Positions 7,320 to 14,385 of a stretch of DNA of 16,446 nucleotides are shown piece by piece. Source of the DNA: CAYZPB01 sp964480445 (GTDB taxonomy: Bacteria; Bacillota; Bacilli; Tepidibacillales; Tepidibacillaceae); contig CAYZPB010000021.1 of the NCBI GenBank assembly GCA_964480445.1, forward strand, positions 1-16,446. Reading direction: 5' to 3'. The number at the start of each line of letters is the position of its first letter. Position 1 is the first letter of the stretch. A program made the position numbers and the translations under genes. The notes under the pieces were generated by a model that did not search any database, had not been told where the DNA came from, and saw only the letters and a list, made by a program, of their open reading frames with translations.

Positions 7320-8914
7320 ATATCTCTCCTATTAAAACCAATGTAGCCAGCTACACTCAAGGCAAGTCCAATAAATATCATAATTGCCATAGTTAGAACA
7401 TTAATTTCTTCCATCAAGAAAAGTGGCGTATGTCCGAATGGTGTAAGCTTATTAAATATCTCCGGCAACTGTAACAAGCCCCCAAGATAGATCACAAAAA
7501 ATGAATAACCTAAATAGAACCATGCTAGCCCTGTTAGTTTAGGCAACCAACCTATTAAAAAGACAGCTAAACCAATCATCACCAGAATCGCTGGCAAATA
7601 AACAAAAGCAGCTTGCAAAAGTTCGCCAAGAGAGATTGGATCGTCCATCACAAAAATTGCACCCGACCAGAGCCCAAGCGTCGTGACAAAGAGCATAATT
7701 GGTGCAGCAATTACCGCTATAATCGTGTAGCTACTAAGTATTGCATTTCGCGACACTGGTAATGCATGTAAGTCTTCCGTCCTATTGTGCCTTTCCTCCG
7801 ATCTCAGCTTTAAAATAAATATCAAAACGGGGATTGCAACCATAATGCTCTGAATTTCTATCAACATCGATAGAAACTGTTCTGACAATGTATAGCCGGC
7901 TGTATCGGGAATCATCTGTTTAAATAAGTCGCTAGTATTAATAAAACCTTCTAGGTCACCTAAGACCGAACCATAAGCCGCCCCCAAAACATACATACCT
8001 ATTACCCAGGCAATAATTGGGGTCCATAATAATCTAGTGGCTAATCCTAGCGGCGATAGTAGCAAACGCGAAGCTTCACCCTTACCAGCTTTAGTTGCGA
8101 TTAAACCGGCACCTAGATCACGAACAGAATTTAAATATAAGGCAATTATAAAAAGTAAAAGCGATACACCTACAGTAGCTAAAACGGGCCACCAATAATT
8201 ATTCACAAAGGTTTCCGTTCGCAATATTAAGCCAAGCGGATTAATTATGGCTAAACTTTCGCTCCCAACATCACCAATTCCTCTTAATAAGTAAGCGATA
8301 ATCAGCACAGCAAAAGAAAAACCAATTGTCCCACGGGTATTAGAGTTGAGTTGAGCAATCAATGCAGTTAACACCGCAAAAAATATCCCAACAGCCCCAA
8401 CACTTGCCCCATATAATAACGAACCAGTTAGACCCATTGATTCTATGGCTAAAGCATATATTCCAAAGCCGATTGCTAATGCCAGAATAATATTTGCTAG
8501 TGTCATTACTAAGATTGTTGACCCTAAAGGAGCTAAGGTACCTACTGGAAGTGAGCGAACCATCTCTACTCGTCCTTCTTCCTCATCCTCGCGTGTATGC
8601 CTCGTAGTCAATAAGATGCTCATAATTCCCGCAGTAAGAACTGTATAAAGCAGCATAAAGTGCGCCATCATCGCGCCAGCAGTATAATTGTCTAACCCAT
8701 AGCCAGGACCCAACATAAATGTAATTGCTGGATTTTTCATGCTCTCCGCAATAATTTGCCGTTCAATACCTGATGTGTAGAGGTCTGGTATTATTGCTGC
8801 TGTCGCAACTACAACAAGAGTAATAGCAGCAATCCAGATCAATATTCTTAACCGATCACGCCTTAATATCGAGCGACCCAATATTCCTGTACCAGTAAAT
8901 TGGTTTCGCATCAT
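7307..8914 (-). CDS. ABC-2 type exporter permease (polyketide-antibiotic exporter-like)
   Basis: The product has 535 residues and many hydrophobic segments, roughly twelve, in two similar halves. Each half has the same cytoplasmic signature near its second helix: RHTREDEEEGRVEMVRSLPV in the first half and RSEERHNRTEDLHALPVSRN in the second, which points to internal duplication. This is typical of the large permeases annotated as exporters of polyketide antibiotics (COG3559-like), which export drugs or lipids with a separate ATPase. The ATG at 8914 (or the next one at 8911) follows the ATPase stop by 5 bases, and GGGGGT lies within the ATPase 3' end, so the two are coupled. The cargo is not predictable. 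The last three codons and the stop fall inside a short palindrome. Confidence 0.88.
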   Translation of the reverse strand: MMRNQFTGTGILGRSILRRDRLRILIWIAAITLVVVATAAIIPDLYTSGIERQIIAESMKNPAITFMLGPGYGLDNYTAGAMMAHFMLLYTVLTAGIMSILLTTRHTREDEEEGRVEMVRSLPVGTLAPLGSTILVMTLANIILALAIGFGIYALAIESMGLTGSLLYGASVGAVGIFFAVLTALIAQLNSNTRGTIGFSFAVLIIAYLLRGIGDVGSESLAIINPLGLILRTETFVNNYWWPVLATVGVSLLLFIIALYLNSVRDLGAGLIATKAGKGEASRLLLSPLGLATRLLWTPIIAWVIGMYVLGAAYGSVLGDLEGFINTSDLFKQMIPDTAGYTLSEQFLSMLIEIQSIMVAIPVLIFILKLRSEERHNRTEDLHALPVSRNAILSSYTIIAVIAAPIMLFVTTLGLWSGAIFVMDDPISLGELLQAAFVYLPAILVMIGLAVFLIGWLPKLTGLAWFYLGYSFFVIYLGGLLQLPEIFNKLTPFGHTPLFLMEEINVLTMAIMIFIGLALSVAGYIGFNRRDIQGA

Positions 8915-8919
8915 TATTG

Positions 8920-9807
8920 CTAACCCCCATTTCCTTTATAATGTCTCATAAATAAATCTTCCAGTGTTGGAGGAGAACTTTCTAATTTAATAATTCCATA
9001 GGGACTAATATGCTTAATAAGATCATCCAATCTAGCAGTATCAACTTGGAAATAGAGGGTGTCTTCCCTTTTCTCCAGGTTATAAAGACCCTGCTGTTTA
9101 TCTATGTCAACAATCGGTCTTTCTGTTTTAACAATCATCGTATTCCTAGTTAAATGCCGTAATTCCTCTAATGTTCCAGTCTCAATAATTTTGCCCTGGC
9201 GAATAATACTTAATTTGTTACATAAACGTTCAACTTCTGAAAGAATGTGACTGGAAAGTAGAACACTTTTCCCTTCTGCTTTAATCTCTTCTACGCACTC
9301 TTGAAACACCCGAACCATTAAGGGATCCAGCCCTGATGTTGGCTCGTCAAAAATATAGAGCTCAGCATCAGATGCTAGTGCAGATATTAACGCTACTTTC
9401 TGACGATTACCCTTAGAATAAGTCCTAAACTTTTTAGTTGTGTCGAGATCAAATTTTTCAAGCAATTCTTTCCGTCGGTTTTTATTATTTGAACCACGAA
9501 ACTTTACAAATAAATCTATAATCTCGCCGCCTGTAAGATTCGGCCAGAGATTTACTTCGCCGGGTACATAAGCTAAATTCTTATGAATTTCTACTGCATC
9601 ATTCCATGAATTTTTACCAAAAACTCGTGCCTCCCCCTCTGTCGCCTTCAGAATGCCTAGCAAAATCCTAATCGTGGTCGTCTTACCCGCTCCGTTGGGC
9701 CCAATAAATCCATAGACATCCCCTTCGTTAACTTCCAGGTTAATTCCATCTAACGCCTGCACTGTACCAAAGTTTTTTGATACGTTTTCTACCTTTAGAA
9801 TTGGCAT
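8920..9807 (-). CDS. ABC transporter ATP-binding protein (partner of the exporter permease)
   Basis: This 295-residue ATPase powers the adjacent permease. Walker A is GPNGAGKTT at 36-44; the signature is YSKGNRQK at 130-137, a common variant of LSGGQ in ABC-2 exporters; Walker B is LYIFDEPTSGLDP from 150; and the switch histidine is in SSH (187). About 90 C-terminal residues form an accessory domain like those of drug-export ATPases. The ATG at 9807 has AAGGAG upstream with a 9-10 base spacer, and begins 24 bases after the aminomutase stop. The DrrA/CcmA-like family covers antibiotic, lipid and bacteriocin export, so specificity is open. Confidence 0.93.
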   Translation of the reverse strand: MPILKVENVSKNFGTVQALDGINLEVNEGDVYGFIGPNGAGKTTTIRILLGILKATEGEARVFGKNSWNDAVEIHKNLAYVPGEVNLWPNLTGGEIIDLFVKFRGSNNKNRRKELLEKFDLDTTKKFRTYSKGNRQKVALISALASDAELYIFDEPTSGLDPLMVRVFQECVEEIKAEGKSVLLSSHILSEVERLCNKLSIIRQGKIIETGTLEELRHLTRNTMIVKTERPIVDIDKQQGLYNLEKREDTLYFQVDTARLDDLIKHISPYGIIKLESSPPTLEDLFMRHYKGNGG

Positions 9808-9831
9808 AACTATCCACTCCTTTTAATAAAA

Positions 9832-11127
9832 CTAAGCTTCCCCTAAATTCTCATTGCCTCTACCAGTGTTCGGATAATCAAAACATCGTCCTTCCCAGGT
9901 CCTTATCATCACGCCATCCGTACTCTGGGAAATTAAATAATTTGGCAAAACCGGTGTCTTACCGTAACCTTGTGGCGCGTTAATTATATAGGTTGGAATC
10001 GCAAGCCCTGATGTGAATCCACGTAAACTTTCCATAATTTCCAACCCCTCTTCAACACGTACATTAAAATGCATTGTTCCTGAAACATTTTTAGCGTGAA
10101 AAATATAGTAAGGCCGTACCCGAATTCGCAATAAATCCTGATTAAGCTTCTTCATCACATGTTTATCATTATTAATACCATTTAGTAGCACCGCTTGATT
10201 ACCAAGCGGAATACCCGCTTTCGTTAACATATCGCATGCAGCTGCAGCTGTTTCCGTTATTTCCTGTGGATGATTAAATTGTGTGTTCACATAAATTGGG
10301 TGGTATTTCTCCAATATTGCACACAACTCTGGTGTAATTCTCTGCGGGAGAGTAACTGGGGTTCTCGTTCCAAAACGGATAATCTCGACATGCGCTATTG
10401 CCCGTAGTCCTTGTAGTATCCACTCAATCATCTCATCACTTATCATAAATGAATCGCCACCAGTAAGTAAAACATCCCTAATCTCAGGGTTATCGCGGAC
10501 ATAGGCAATTGCCTCTATTAAAGCACGCTTCGGTGTGCCATAATCGACTTCGCCAATATTTCGACGACGCTGACAATGACGACAGTACATGCCACATTGA
10601 TTAGTTACATTAATAATCAGGCGATCCGGATACCTTCGTGTTACAAAAGGTACTGGTGAAGTGAAGGCCTCAGCCATCGGGTCATCCTCCCCATAAAGAT
10701 CCGTGATTTCCACTTGCATCGGTATCGCCTGTAGGCGTACCGGATCCTTTAGGTCAGTTGGGTCAATCAGACTCAGATAATAAGGTGAAATTGCCCAACG
10801 ATATTGCTGTTCAACCTCCTCTATCGCTGCTTTCTCTTCCTCCGTTATTGTAAAAAGCTTAGCTAGTTGCTCAACACTCGTTATGCGGTTCTTTAGTTGC
10901 CACTTCCAATCGTCCCAATCCGCCTCGGTTCCCTTTAACGATTTACGTATTAGCTCTTTTCTAATCTTCATTTTTTCTTTTAATTCTAAGCCAGAGGGGA
11001 TACTATCCTTAACCGCTAGATAATCTGCAATCTTATCCTTAAGCTCTGCAGCTCTTTTATTAGAGATTGCTCTTTTATCTTCCTCTGTTACTTCAGTCAC
11101 ATTCACTATTTTCTCTTTTTCCGTCAT
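9832..11127 (-). CDS. eam: Radical-SAM glutamate 2,3-aminomutase (KamA family)
   Basis: This enzyme would interconvert L-glutamate and beta-glutamate using SAM, a [4Fe-4S] cluster and PLP. In the 431-residue form the cluster cysteines are C178, C182 and C185 (CGMYCRHC), followed by QRRR, whose first Arg corresponds to the carboxylate-binding Arg134 of lysine 2,3-aminomutase. The PLP lysine is K390 in NAPQGYGKTP, matching Lys337. The lysine-binding Asp293 and Asp330 are replaced by K346 (HAKNV) and N383 (IINAP), exactly 37 residues apart as in the lysine enzyme. Lys and Asn at these positions are reported for the Clostridioides difficile glutamate 2,3-aminomutase. I chose the ATG at 11127 because AAGGTGA lies just upstream; ATG 11157 or TTG 11175 would lengthen it without a good ribosome site. 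No beta-lysine acetyltransferase (ablB) is adjacent. Lysine activity is the less likely alternative. Confidence 0.85.
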   Translation of the reverse strand: MTEKEKIVNVTEVTEEDKRAISNKRAAELKDKIADYLAVKDSIPSGLELKEKMKIRKELIRKSLKGTEADWDDWKWQLKNRITSVEQLAKLFTITEEEKAAIEEVEQQYRWAISPYYLSLIDPTDLKDPVRLQAIPMQVEITDLYGEDDPMAEAFTSPVPFVTRRYPDRLIINVTNQCGMYCRHCQRRRNIGEVDYGTPKRALIEAIAYVRDNPEIRDVLLTGGDSFMISDEMIEWILQGLRAIAHVEIIRFGTRTPVTLPQRITPELCAILEKYHPIYVNTQFNHPQEITETAAAACDMLTKAGIPLGNQAVLLNGINNDKHVMKKLNQDLLRIRVRPYYIFHAKNVSGTMHFNVRVEEGLEIMESLRGFTSGLAIPTYIINAPQGYGKTPVLPNYLISQSTDGVMIRTWEGRCFDYPNTGRGNENLGEA

Positions 11128-11131
11128 TAAT

Positions 11132-11138
11132 TCACCTT
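11132..11138 (-). promoter_or_regulatory. RBS that favours the ATG 11127 start of the aminomutase
   Basis: AAGGTGA on the minus strand, with a short 4-5 base spacer to the ATG. A second purine run, AAGGAAGG, lies at 11141-11148. The more upstream start candidates at 11157 and 11175 have nothing comparable. Confidence 0.5.
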
Positions 11139-11182
11139 GCCCTTCCTTAATAATCATTACTACTTCTAACAGCAATTATCAT

Positions 11183-11662
11183 TTAATTTTCCTGTCGCAT
11201 GTATTGACGATAAATTATTCCTGCTTCCGCAAATAACTGCCCTACTTTAGGGTGGTCCTTCTCATATATATGCTCATATACGACTTCTTTAATTCCACTG
11301 TTTGCTAACATTTTCGCGCAATTATAACAGGGTGAATCAGTCGAATAGACTGTCGCTCCTTCACGATCATTGCGATCAGTAAAGAGCATCAAATTCACCT
11401 CTGCATGAATAGTACGAATACAACGCTCCTTCTGTTCATCATTCTCTTCAAAACTTTCCATCATACAACCTTTTTCCAGACAGTCTGCAACACCTGACGG
11501 ACTGCCATTATATCCTGTTCCCATTAGTTTTCTATCCTTCACTAGAATTGCTCCAACCTGACGACGTGGGCAAGTTGCCCGCTCCGCCACATTAAAAGTT
11601 AACTCCATAAAATACTCATCCCAGCTTTTACGTTTTCTAACATTTTTATTCCCTGATTCCAT
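11183..11662 (-). CDS. comEB: dCMP deaminase / ComEB-type cytidine deaminase
   Basis: This zinc enzyme deaminates dCMP to dUMP for thymidylate synthesis. The 159 residues are of normal length. The zinc and catalytic site is H86-A-E88 with P111-C112-x2-C115 (HAEVN and PCYNC). The ATG at 11662 follows a GGGGGGAG ribosome site at about 8 bases. It is 75 bases downstream of comEA; that gap contains a perfect TATAAT on the minus strand (11707-11712) but no good -35, so separate transcription is possible. In Bacillus the gene is named comEB for its place in the comE operon and is not needed for transformation. Confidence 0.94.
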   Translation of the reverse strand: MESGNKNVRKRKSWDEYFMELTFNVAERATCPRRQVGAILVKDRKLMGTGYNGSPSGVADCLEKGCMMESFEENDEQKERCIRTIHAEVNLMLFTDRNDREGATVYSTDSPCYNCAKMLANSGIKEVVYEHIYEKDHPKVGQLFAEAGIIYRQYMRQEN

Positions 11663-11737
11663 AGTGATTCTCCCCCCAAGATTGCTGCTATTGTCTATTT
11701 CTTTCCATTATAACCGATTTTGCCTGTTCGTTTATAA

Positions 11738-12361
11738 TTAAACCGTAATTTGATCTTTAATTATGGTAAATGTTTTTATACCAATTCCCGAAACCTTCAT
11801 TAAATCCTCAAGCTCCTTAAAGCCGCCATGTTGCTCACGGTAGGAAATGATTGCCTCAGCCTTAGCCTCACCGATACCTGTTAAACTGATTAGTTGACTA
11901 AGATTGGCTGTGTTCAAATTGATTTTTCCCTCGCTTACACTTTCCTTGCTTCTATCTTGCGCCTTTGGCTTGATTGTTTCACCTTTTTTTGGAATAATTA
12001 TTTCCATAGCATCATAGATTATACTAGCCATATTTACTTGCATGCTATCAGCATCTTCGTTCAAACCGCCTGCCAGTTCGACTACATCAATGATGCGTGA
12101 ACCTGCGGGCAGTTCATAGACCCCTGGTTGCGTGATTGCCCCCTTGATATCGACTAAAACTTTTGCCGACTCACGACCTATATCTAGACCGCTCGTTTCA
12201 TTATTAGTCTCTGCACCATTGAGACCTTCCATAATATTAGCTTCTTCTAATAATGTGAACTCTGGCAGATCAGGCTTCTCAAGAAACTTATAGCCCGTTA
12301 AAGCTACTACCAACATTAGGACCGTAATGACAACAATTTTTACTTTATTCCTTAAAAACAA
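11738..12361 (-). CDS. comEA: Competence DNA receptor ComEA
   Basis: This membrane-anchored receptor binds double-stranded DNA outside the membrane and passes it to ComEC. The 207 residues show an N-terminal anchor helix (about 8-25), an acidic linker, an SLBB domain (about 67-125, VLVDIKGAITQPGVYELPAG), a short linker and a helix-hairpin-helix DNA-binding domain (about 146-206) with two hairpins, LTGIGEAKAEAI and VSGIGIKTF. The start is a TTG at 12359-12361, supported by GGAGGG six bases upstream; there is no alternative ATG before the anchor helix. It is the first minus-strand gene after the divergent region and so probably heads the run down to holA. comEB follows at 75 bases, comEC only after five other genes. 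Confidence 0.94.
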   Translation of the reverse strand: MFLRNKVKIVVITVLMLVVALTGYKFLEKPDLPEFTLLEEANIMEGLNGAETNNETSGLDIGRESAKVLVDIKGAITQPGVYELPAGSRIIDVVELAGGLNEDADSMQVNMASIIYDAMEIIIPKKGETIKPKAQDRSKESVSEGKINLNTANLSQLISLTGIGEAKAEAIISYREQHGGFKELEDLMKVSGIGIKTFTIIKDQITV

Positions 12362-12570
12362 TTAATACCCTCCATTATAATTAATGATATTTATAATTAG
12401 TTGACACTCAAAATAATTAAGGGGGAAATACATTGACTAACAAGTGCAGAATGTTAATAAATAGGATAGACTCAACAATATGACTATGCTAATATATTAA
12501 CATATATTTTCAGTAAATTGTAATTAAGTAGCTGATTTTACAAATAAAGTAATATAAAGGAATCTGTGTA
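12362..12570. promoter_or_regulatory. AT-rich divergent region between comEA and the plus-strand island
   Basis: This 209-base region must hold promoters in both directions. On the plus strand I see TTGACT (12433-12438), a 17-base spacer and AATAAA (12456-12461). Upstream is a perfect TTGACA (12401-12406), without a good -10 at the right distance. A perfect AT-only palindrome, AATATAT-TAAC-ATATATT (12491-12508), could be an operator or chance. No convincing minus-strand -35/-10 pair was found for comEA. No ComK-type box was recognised with confidence. Confidence 0.35.
12368..12373 (-). promoter_or_regulatory. RBS that decides the TTG start of comEA
   Basis: GGAGGG on the minus strand, six bases before the TTG at 12361. 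A TATAAT lies directly upstream (12374-12379), too close to the RBS to give a normal leader. Confidence 0.65.
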
Positions 12571-12924
12571 ATGAATGATAACTCTTTAGGAAATTTTAAA
12601 TATTTGCTTGGGCTGTTTATGCTAATCATTCTTTTTCTCGGAATATTTGCGCTAAATTTATCCCAATTAGCCGACGAATACGACGGAACCAGCGTCGGAC
12701 GCTCAAGTGCCAGTCAGCCAGGCGGAAAATACACGCTTACAGGTCTAATTGAAAAATATGACTTGGATGCCGATGAATTCTATGCTGCAATTAAACTGCC
12801 AGCTGACCACGTCGATAATGATGAATTAATTATTGAGTTGGTACGTGGCGGAAAAATTCATTACAACGATATTAATGGTTATATGAAGCCAATTATTGAT
12901 GCTTTTAATGAAGATTCACAATAA
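12571..12924 (+). CDS. Single-pass membrane protein, paralogue of the 13972-14337 protein
   Basis: The 117 residues comprise a short polar N-terminus, one membrane helix (about 9-30), a polar linker rich in Gly and Ser (about 36-52), and a compact acidic helical domain (about 53-113). The domain contains TGLIEKYDLDADEFYAA, a Leu-Pro (KLP) and a terminal YMKPIIDAF. The same pattern, ELIAAYGL..EEFYEAL..P then YLEPIIDNF, occurs in the second small gene of the island, so the two are paralogues. The domain probably faces outside. It recalls the helical C-terminal segments (TLxELxxxxGL...LGLP) seen in some anaerobe membrane redox proteins; that comparison is from memory. The ATG has AAAGGA nine bases upstream. 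No function is assigned; the context suggests a partner of the Fe-S protein. Confidence 0.82.
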   Translation: MNDNSLGNFKYLLGLFMLIILFLGIFALNLSQLADEYDGTSVGRSSASQPGGKYTLTGLIEKYDLDADEFYAAIKLPADHVDNDELIIELVRGGKIHYNDINGYMKPIIDAFNEDSQ

Positions 12925-12944
12925 CTTTTTGCTTGCTAAAAGCT

Positions 12945-12969
12945 AAAGATTATTATAGCAATCTTTTTT
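12945..12969 (+). terminator. Weak AT-rich hairpin with T-run between the first two island genes
   Basis: AAAGATT (12945-12951), an 8-base loop, AATCTTT (12960-12966), then TTT. The stem has one G-C pair and is weak; it might attenuate transcription into the Fe-S protein gene, but read-through is likely. Confidence 0.3.
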
Positions 12970-13033
12970 ATACTGTAAGTGGAAGCTAGTACAAATTGAA
13001 AGATTAGCAGCTTGAACGGTGAACCGTGATGAA

Positions 13034-13040
13034 AGAAGGA
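13034..13040 (+). promoter_or_regulatory. RBS that favours the GTG 13047 start
   Basis: AGAAGGA with a six-base spacer to GTG 13047. The in-frame GTG 13026 and ATG 13029 lie upstream beside a small palindrome (ACGGT-GA-ACCGT, 13016-13027) and have a weaker site. Confidence 0.55.
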
Positions 13041-13046
13041 ATAATA

Positions 13047-13985
13047 GTGGCAAAGAAAAAGACAAAAAATCAACTCCCTTGGTACAAGAGCATCCGTACT
13101 TATCGTTTAATTACTCAAGCAATTGTTTTTATATTTATTGCAAACATACTAAGACGACACCTTTTTTATTATGATCGCAACCTAGAAGAATATTGTCCTT
13201 TCGGTGGTCTGGAAACATTATTTTCTTATATTAAAACAGGCGATTTTTTGCGCAATACAAATATGAGCAATCTTGTTCTGTTTGGACTAGTCGTTTTAAT
13301 TACGCTGTTTTTTCGCGGAGGTTTTTGTGGTTGGATCTGTCCACTTGGTACTGCACAGGAGATTATCCGAAAAACTGGTAACATCATAGGGAAGCTACCT
13401 GGCATCAGAATTATTAACCGTAAGTATCGCAAGATGCTACGTCAAAATCGCGAGGGATTACATGCCTTCGACCATCAGATGCGCGTAATTAAATACTTCA
13501 TGCTGCCGCTGATTATTTTAGCGACCTGGTATGCAGGTAGGATGGTAATCCGAGACTACGATATCATTGTTGCAATCATGAAGATTACTACGGGGCAGAT
13601 TAATTTTGCTTTAATTATGCTTATTTTCTTTATAGTAATGTCATTTTTTATTACACGACCATTCTGCAAATATCTCTGCCCAATGGGAGCGACAATTAAT
13701 ATACTTGGACTGGCAAGTCCCTTGCGGATTGTCAAAAATGATTCTGCTTGTACAAGTTGCCGGCTCTGTGAGCGTGCTTGCCCAATGAACATCGATATTG
13801 TTGCGCAGGATGGGAAGATTGATGCGTTAGATTGTAATCATTGCTTAAACTGCTTAGATGCCTGTAATCAGGATGGGGCACTCGATCTGGAGTACTTTCC
13901 CAAAGACCTTTATAATATCAAAAAGAAAAAGGTTTTCTTGAAAAACTTAGTAACAGAAAAGGAAGACCACAATGAGCAAACTTAA
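13047..13985 (+). CDS. NapH-like polytopic membrane protein with two [4Fe-4S] clusters
   Basis: The product has 312 residues from the GTG (319 from GTG 13026). It has about four membrane helices: roughly 21-36, 76-93, 150-166 and 186-203. Three Cys-Pro motifs lie at membrane edges: EYCPFGGLET (C50), CGWICPLG (C94, C98) and CKYLCPMG (C207, C211). The C-terminal ferredoxin domain has two complete cluster motifs: C235, C238, C241, C245-Pro and C263, C266, C269, C273. This is the layout of NapH/NosR-like proteins, which pass electrons between the quinone pool and extracytoplasmic acceptors. No nap, nos or nrf gene is nearby, so its partner is unknown. Its 3' end overlaps the next gene by 14 bases, indicating a translationally coupled operon. 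Confidence 0.88.
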   Translation: MAKKKTKNQLPWYKSIRTYRLITQAIVFIFIANILRRHLFYYDRNLEEYCPFGGLETLFSYIKTGDFLRNTNMSNLVLFGLVVLITLFFRGGFCGWICPLGTAQEIIRKTGNIIGKLPGIRIINRKYRKMLRQNREGLHAFDHQMRVIKYFMLPLIILATWYAGRMVIRDYDIIVAIMKITTGQINFALIMLIFFIVMSFFITRPFCKYLCPMGATINILGLASPLRIVKNDSACTSCRLCERACPMNIDIVAQDGKIDALDCNHCLNCLDACNQDGALDLEYFPKDLYNIKKKKVFLKNLVTEKEDHNEQT

Positions 13986-14337
13986 ATTTTTTTACGGATT
14001 TATTATTTTAATAATAATAGGAGGCGGCTTCACTCTAGCTTATGCTGGCAACCTTTTTCCCGACATGACGCTCGAAGCCCCCGTCGTCTCAGAACTTGGC
14101 TATGAGGATTTAGCTGCTATTGCAAGTAAGGGTATCGATAGCGGTCGACGTGGTACGCGGAGTTTACGTGAGCTTATTGCTGCCTATGGTTTGACTAAAG
14201 AAGAGTTTTACGAAGCACTAAATATCCCTGAAGACTACCCTGATACTAAGGGAGTCCTTGATTTAATTACTGAGGGCTACCTTACCTCAAAAGATGCTCA
14301 ATCTTATTTAGAGCCAATTATCGATAACTTTAAATAA
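13972..14337 (+). CDS. Secreted or anchored small protein, paralogue of the 12571-12924 protein
   Basis: The 121 residues start with a basic N-terminus and a hydrophobic helix (about 6-24) ending in AYA-GN, which could be a signal-peptidase site or an uncleaved anchor. Then comes a linker with an Arg/Gly-rich patch (DSGRRGTRS) and a helical domain (about 62-120). That domain matches the first island protein: LRELIAAYGLTKEEFYEAL, a conserved Pro, DLI.EG, and YLEPIIDNF. The ATG at 13972 has AAGGA eight bases upstream and lies 14 bases inside the end of the Fe-S gene. It is the last gene before the terminator. The pair probably arose by duplication and flanks the Fe-S protein on both sides, suggesting a complex. 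The function is not known to me. Confidence 0.84.
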   Translation: MSKLKFFYGFIILIIIGGGFTLAYAGNLFPDMTLEAPVVSELGYEDLAAIASKGIDSGRRGTRSLRELIAAYGLTKEEFYEALNIPEDYPDTKGVLDLITEGYLTSKDAQSYLEPIIDNFK

Positions 14338-14338
14338 T

Positions 14339-14369
14339 AAAATCCCGTTCGTAACGAACGGGATTTTTT
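14339..14369. terminator. Bidirectional intrinsic terminator between the island and leuS
   Basis: A perfect stem AAATCCCGTTCG / CGAACGGGATTT (14340-14351 and 14355-14366) with loop TAA, extended by one A-T pair and followed by a T-run on the plus strand (to 14369). An A-run on the left gives a T-tract for the opposite strand. It lies between the stops of the convergent genes (14337 and 14386) and can terminate both. Confidence 0.92.
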
Positions 14370-14385
14370 GACATGTATTTATATA

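Noticed and set aside
11128..11175. Longer aminomutase starting at TTG 11175 or ATG 11157
   Set aside because: Neither has a good ribosome site, while ATG 11127 has AAGGTGA just upstream. The added residues show no family features.
12433..12483. A 16-codon plus-strand reading frame starting TTG, with GGGGG at 12421-12425 as a ribosome site, upstream of the island
   Set aside because: It uses a rare start, has no recognisable leader function, and overlaps a candidate promoter. It is too short to separate from chance.
12491..12508. AT-only palindrome as a terminator or protein-binding site
   Set aside because: There is no G-C pair in the stem, and the surrounding DNA is very AT-rich, so such matches are expected by chance. 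It is kept only as a remark in the intergenic entry.
13226..13792. Minus-strand reading frames (68 and 78 codons) within the Fe-S protein gene
   Set aside because: They are shadows of the Fe-S gene, which has all cluster cysteines in the plus-strand frame. They show no ribosome sites or domains of their own.
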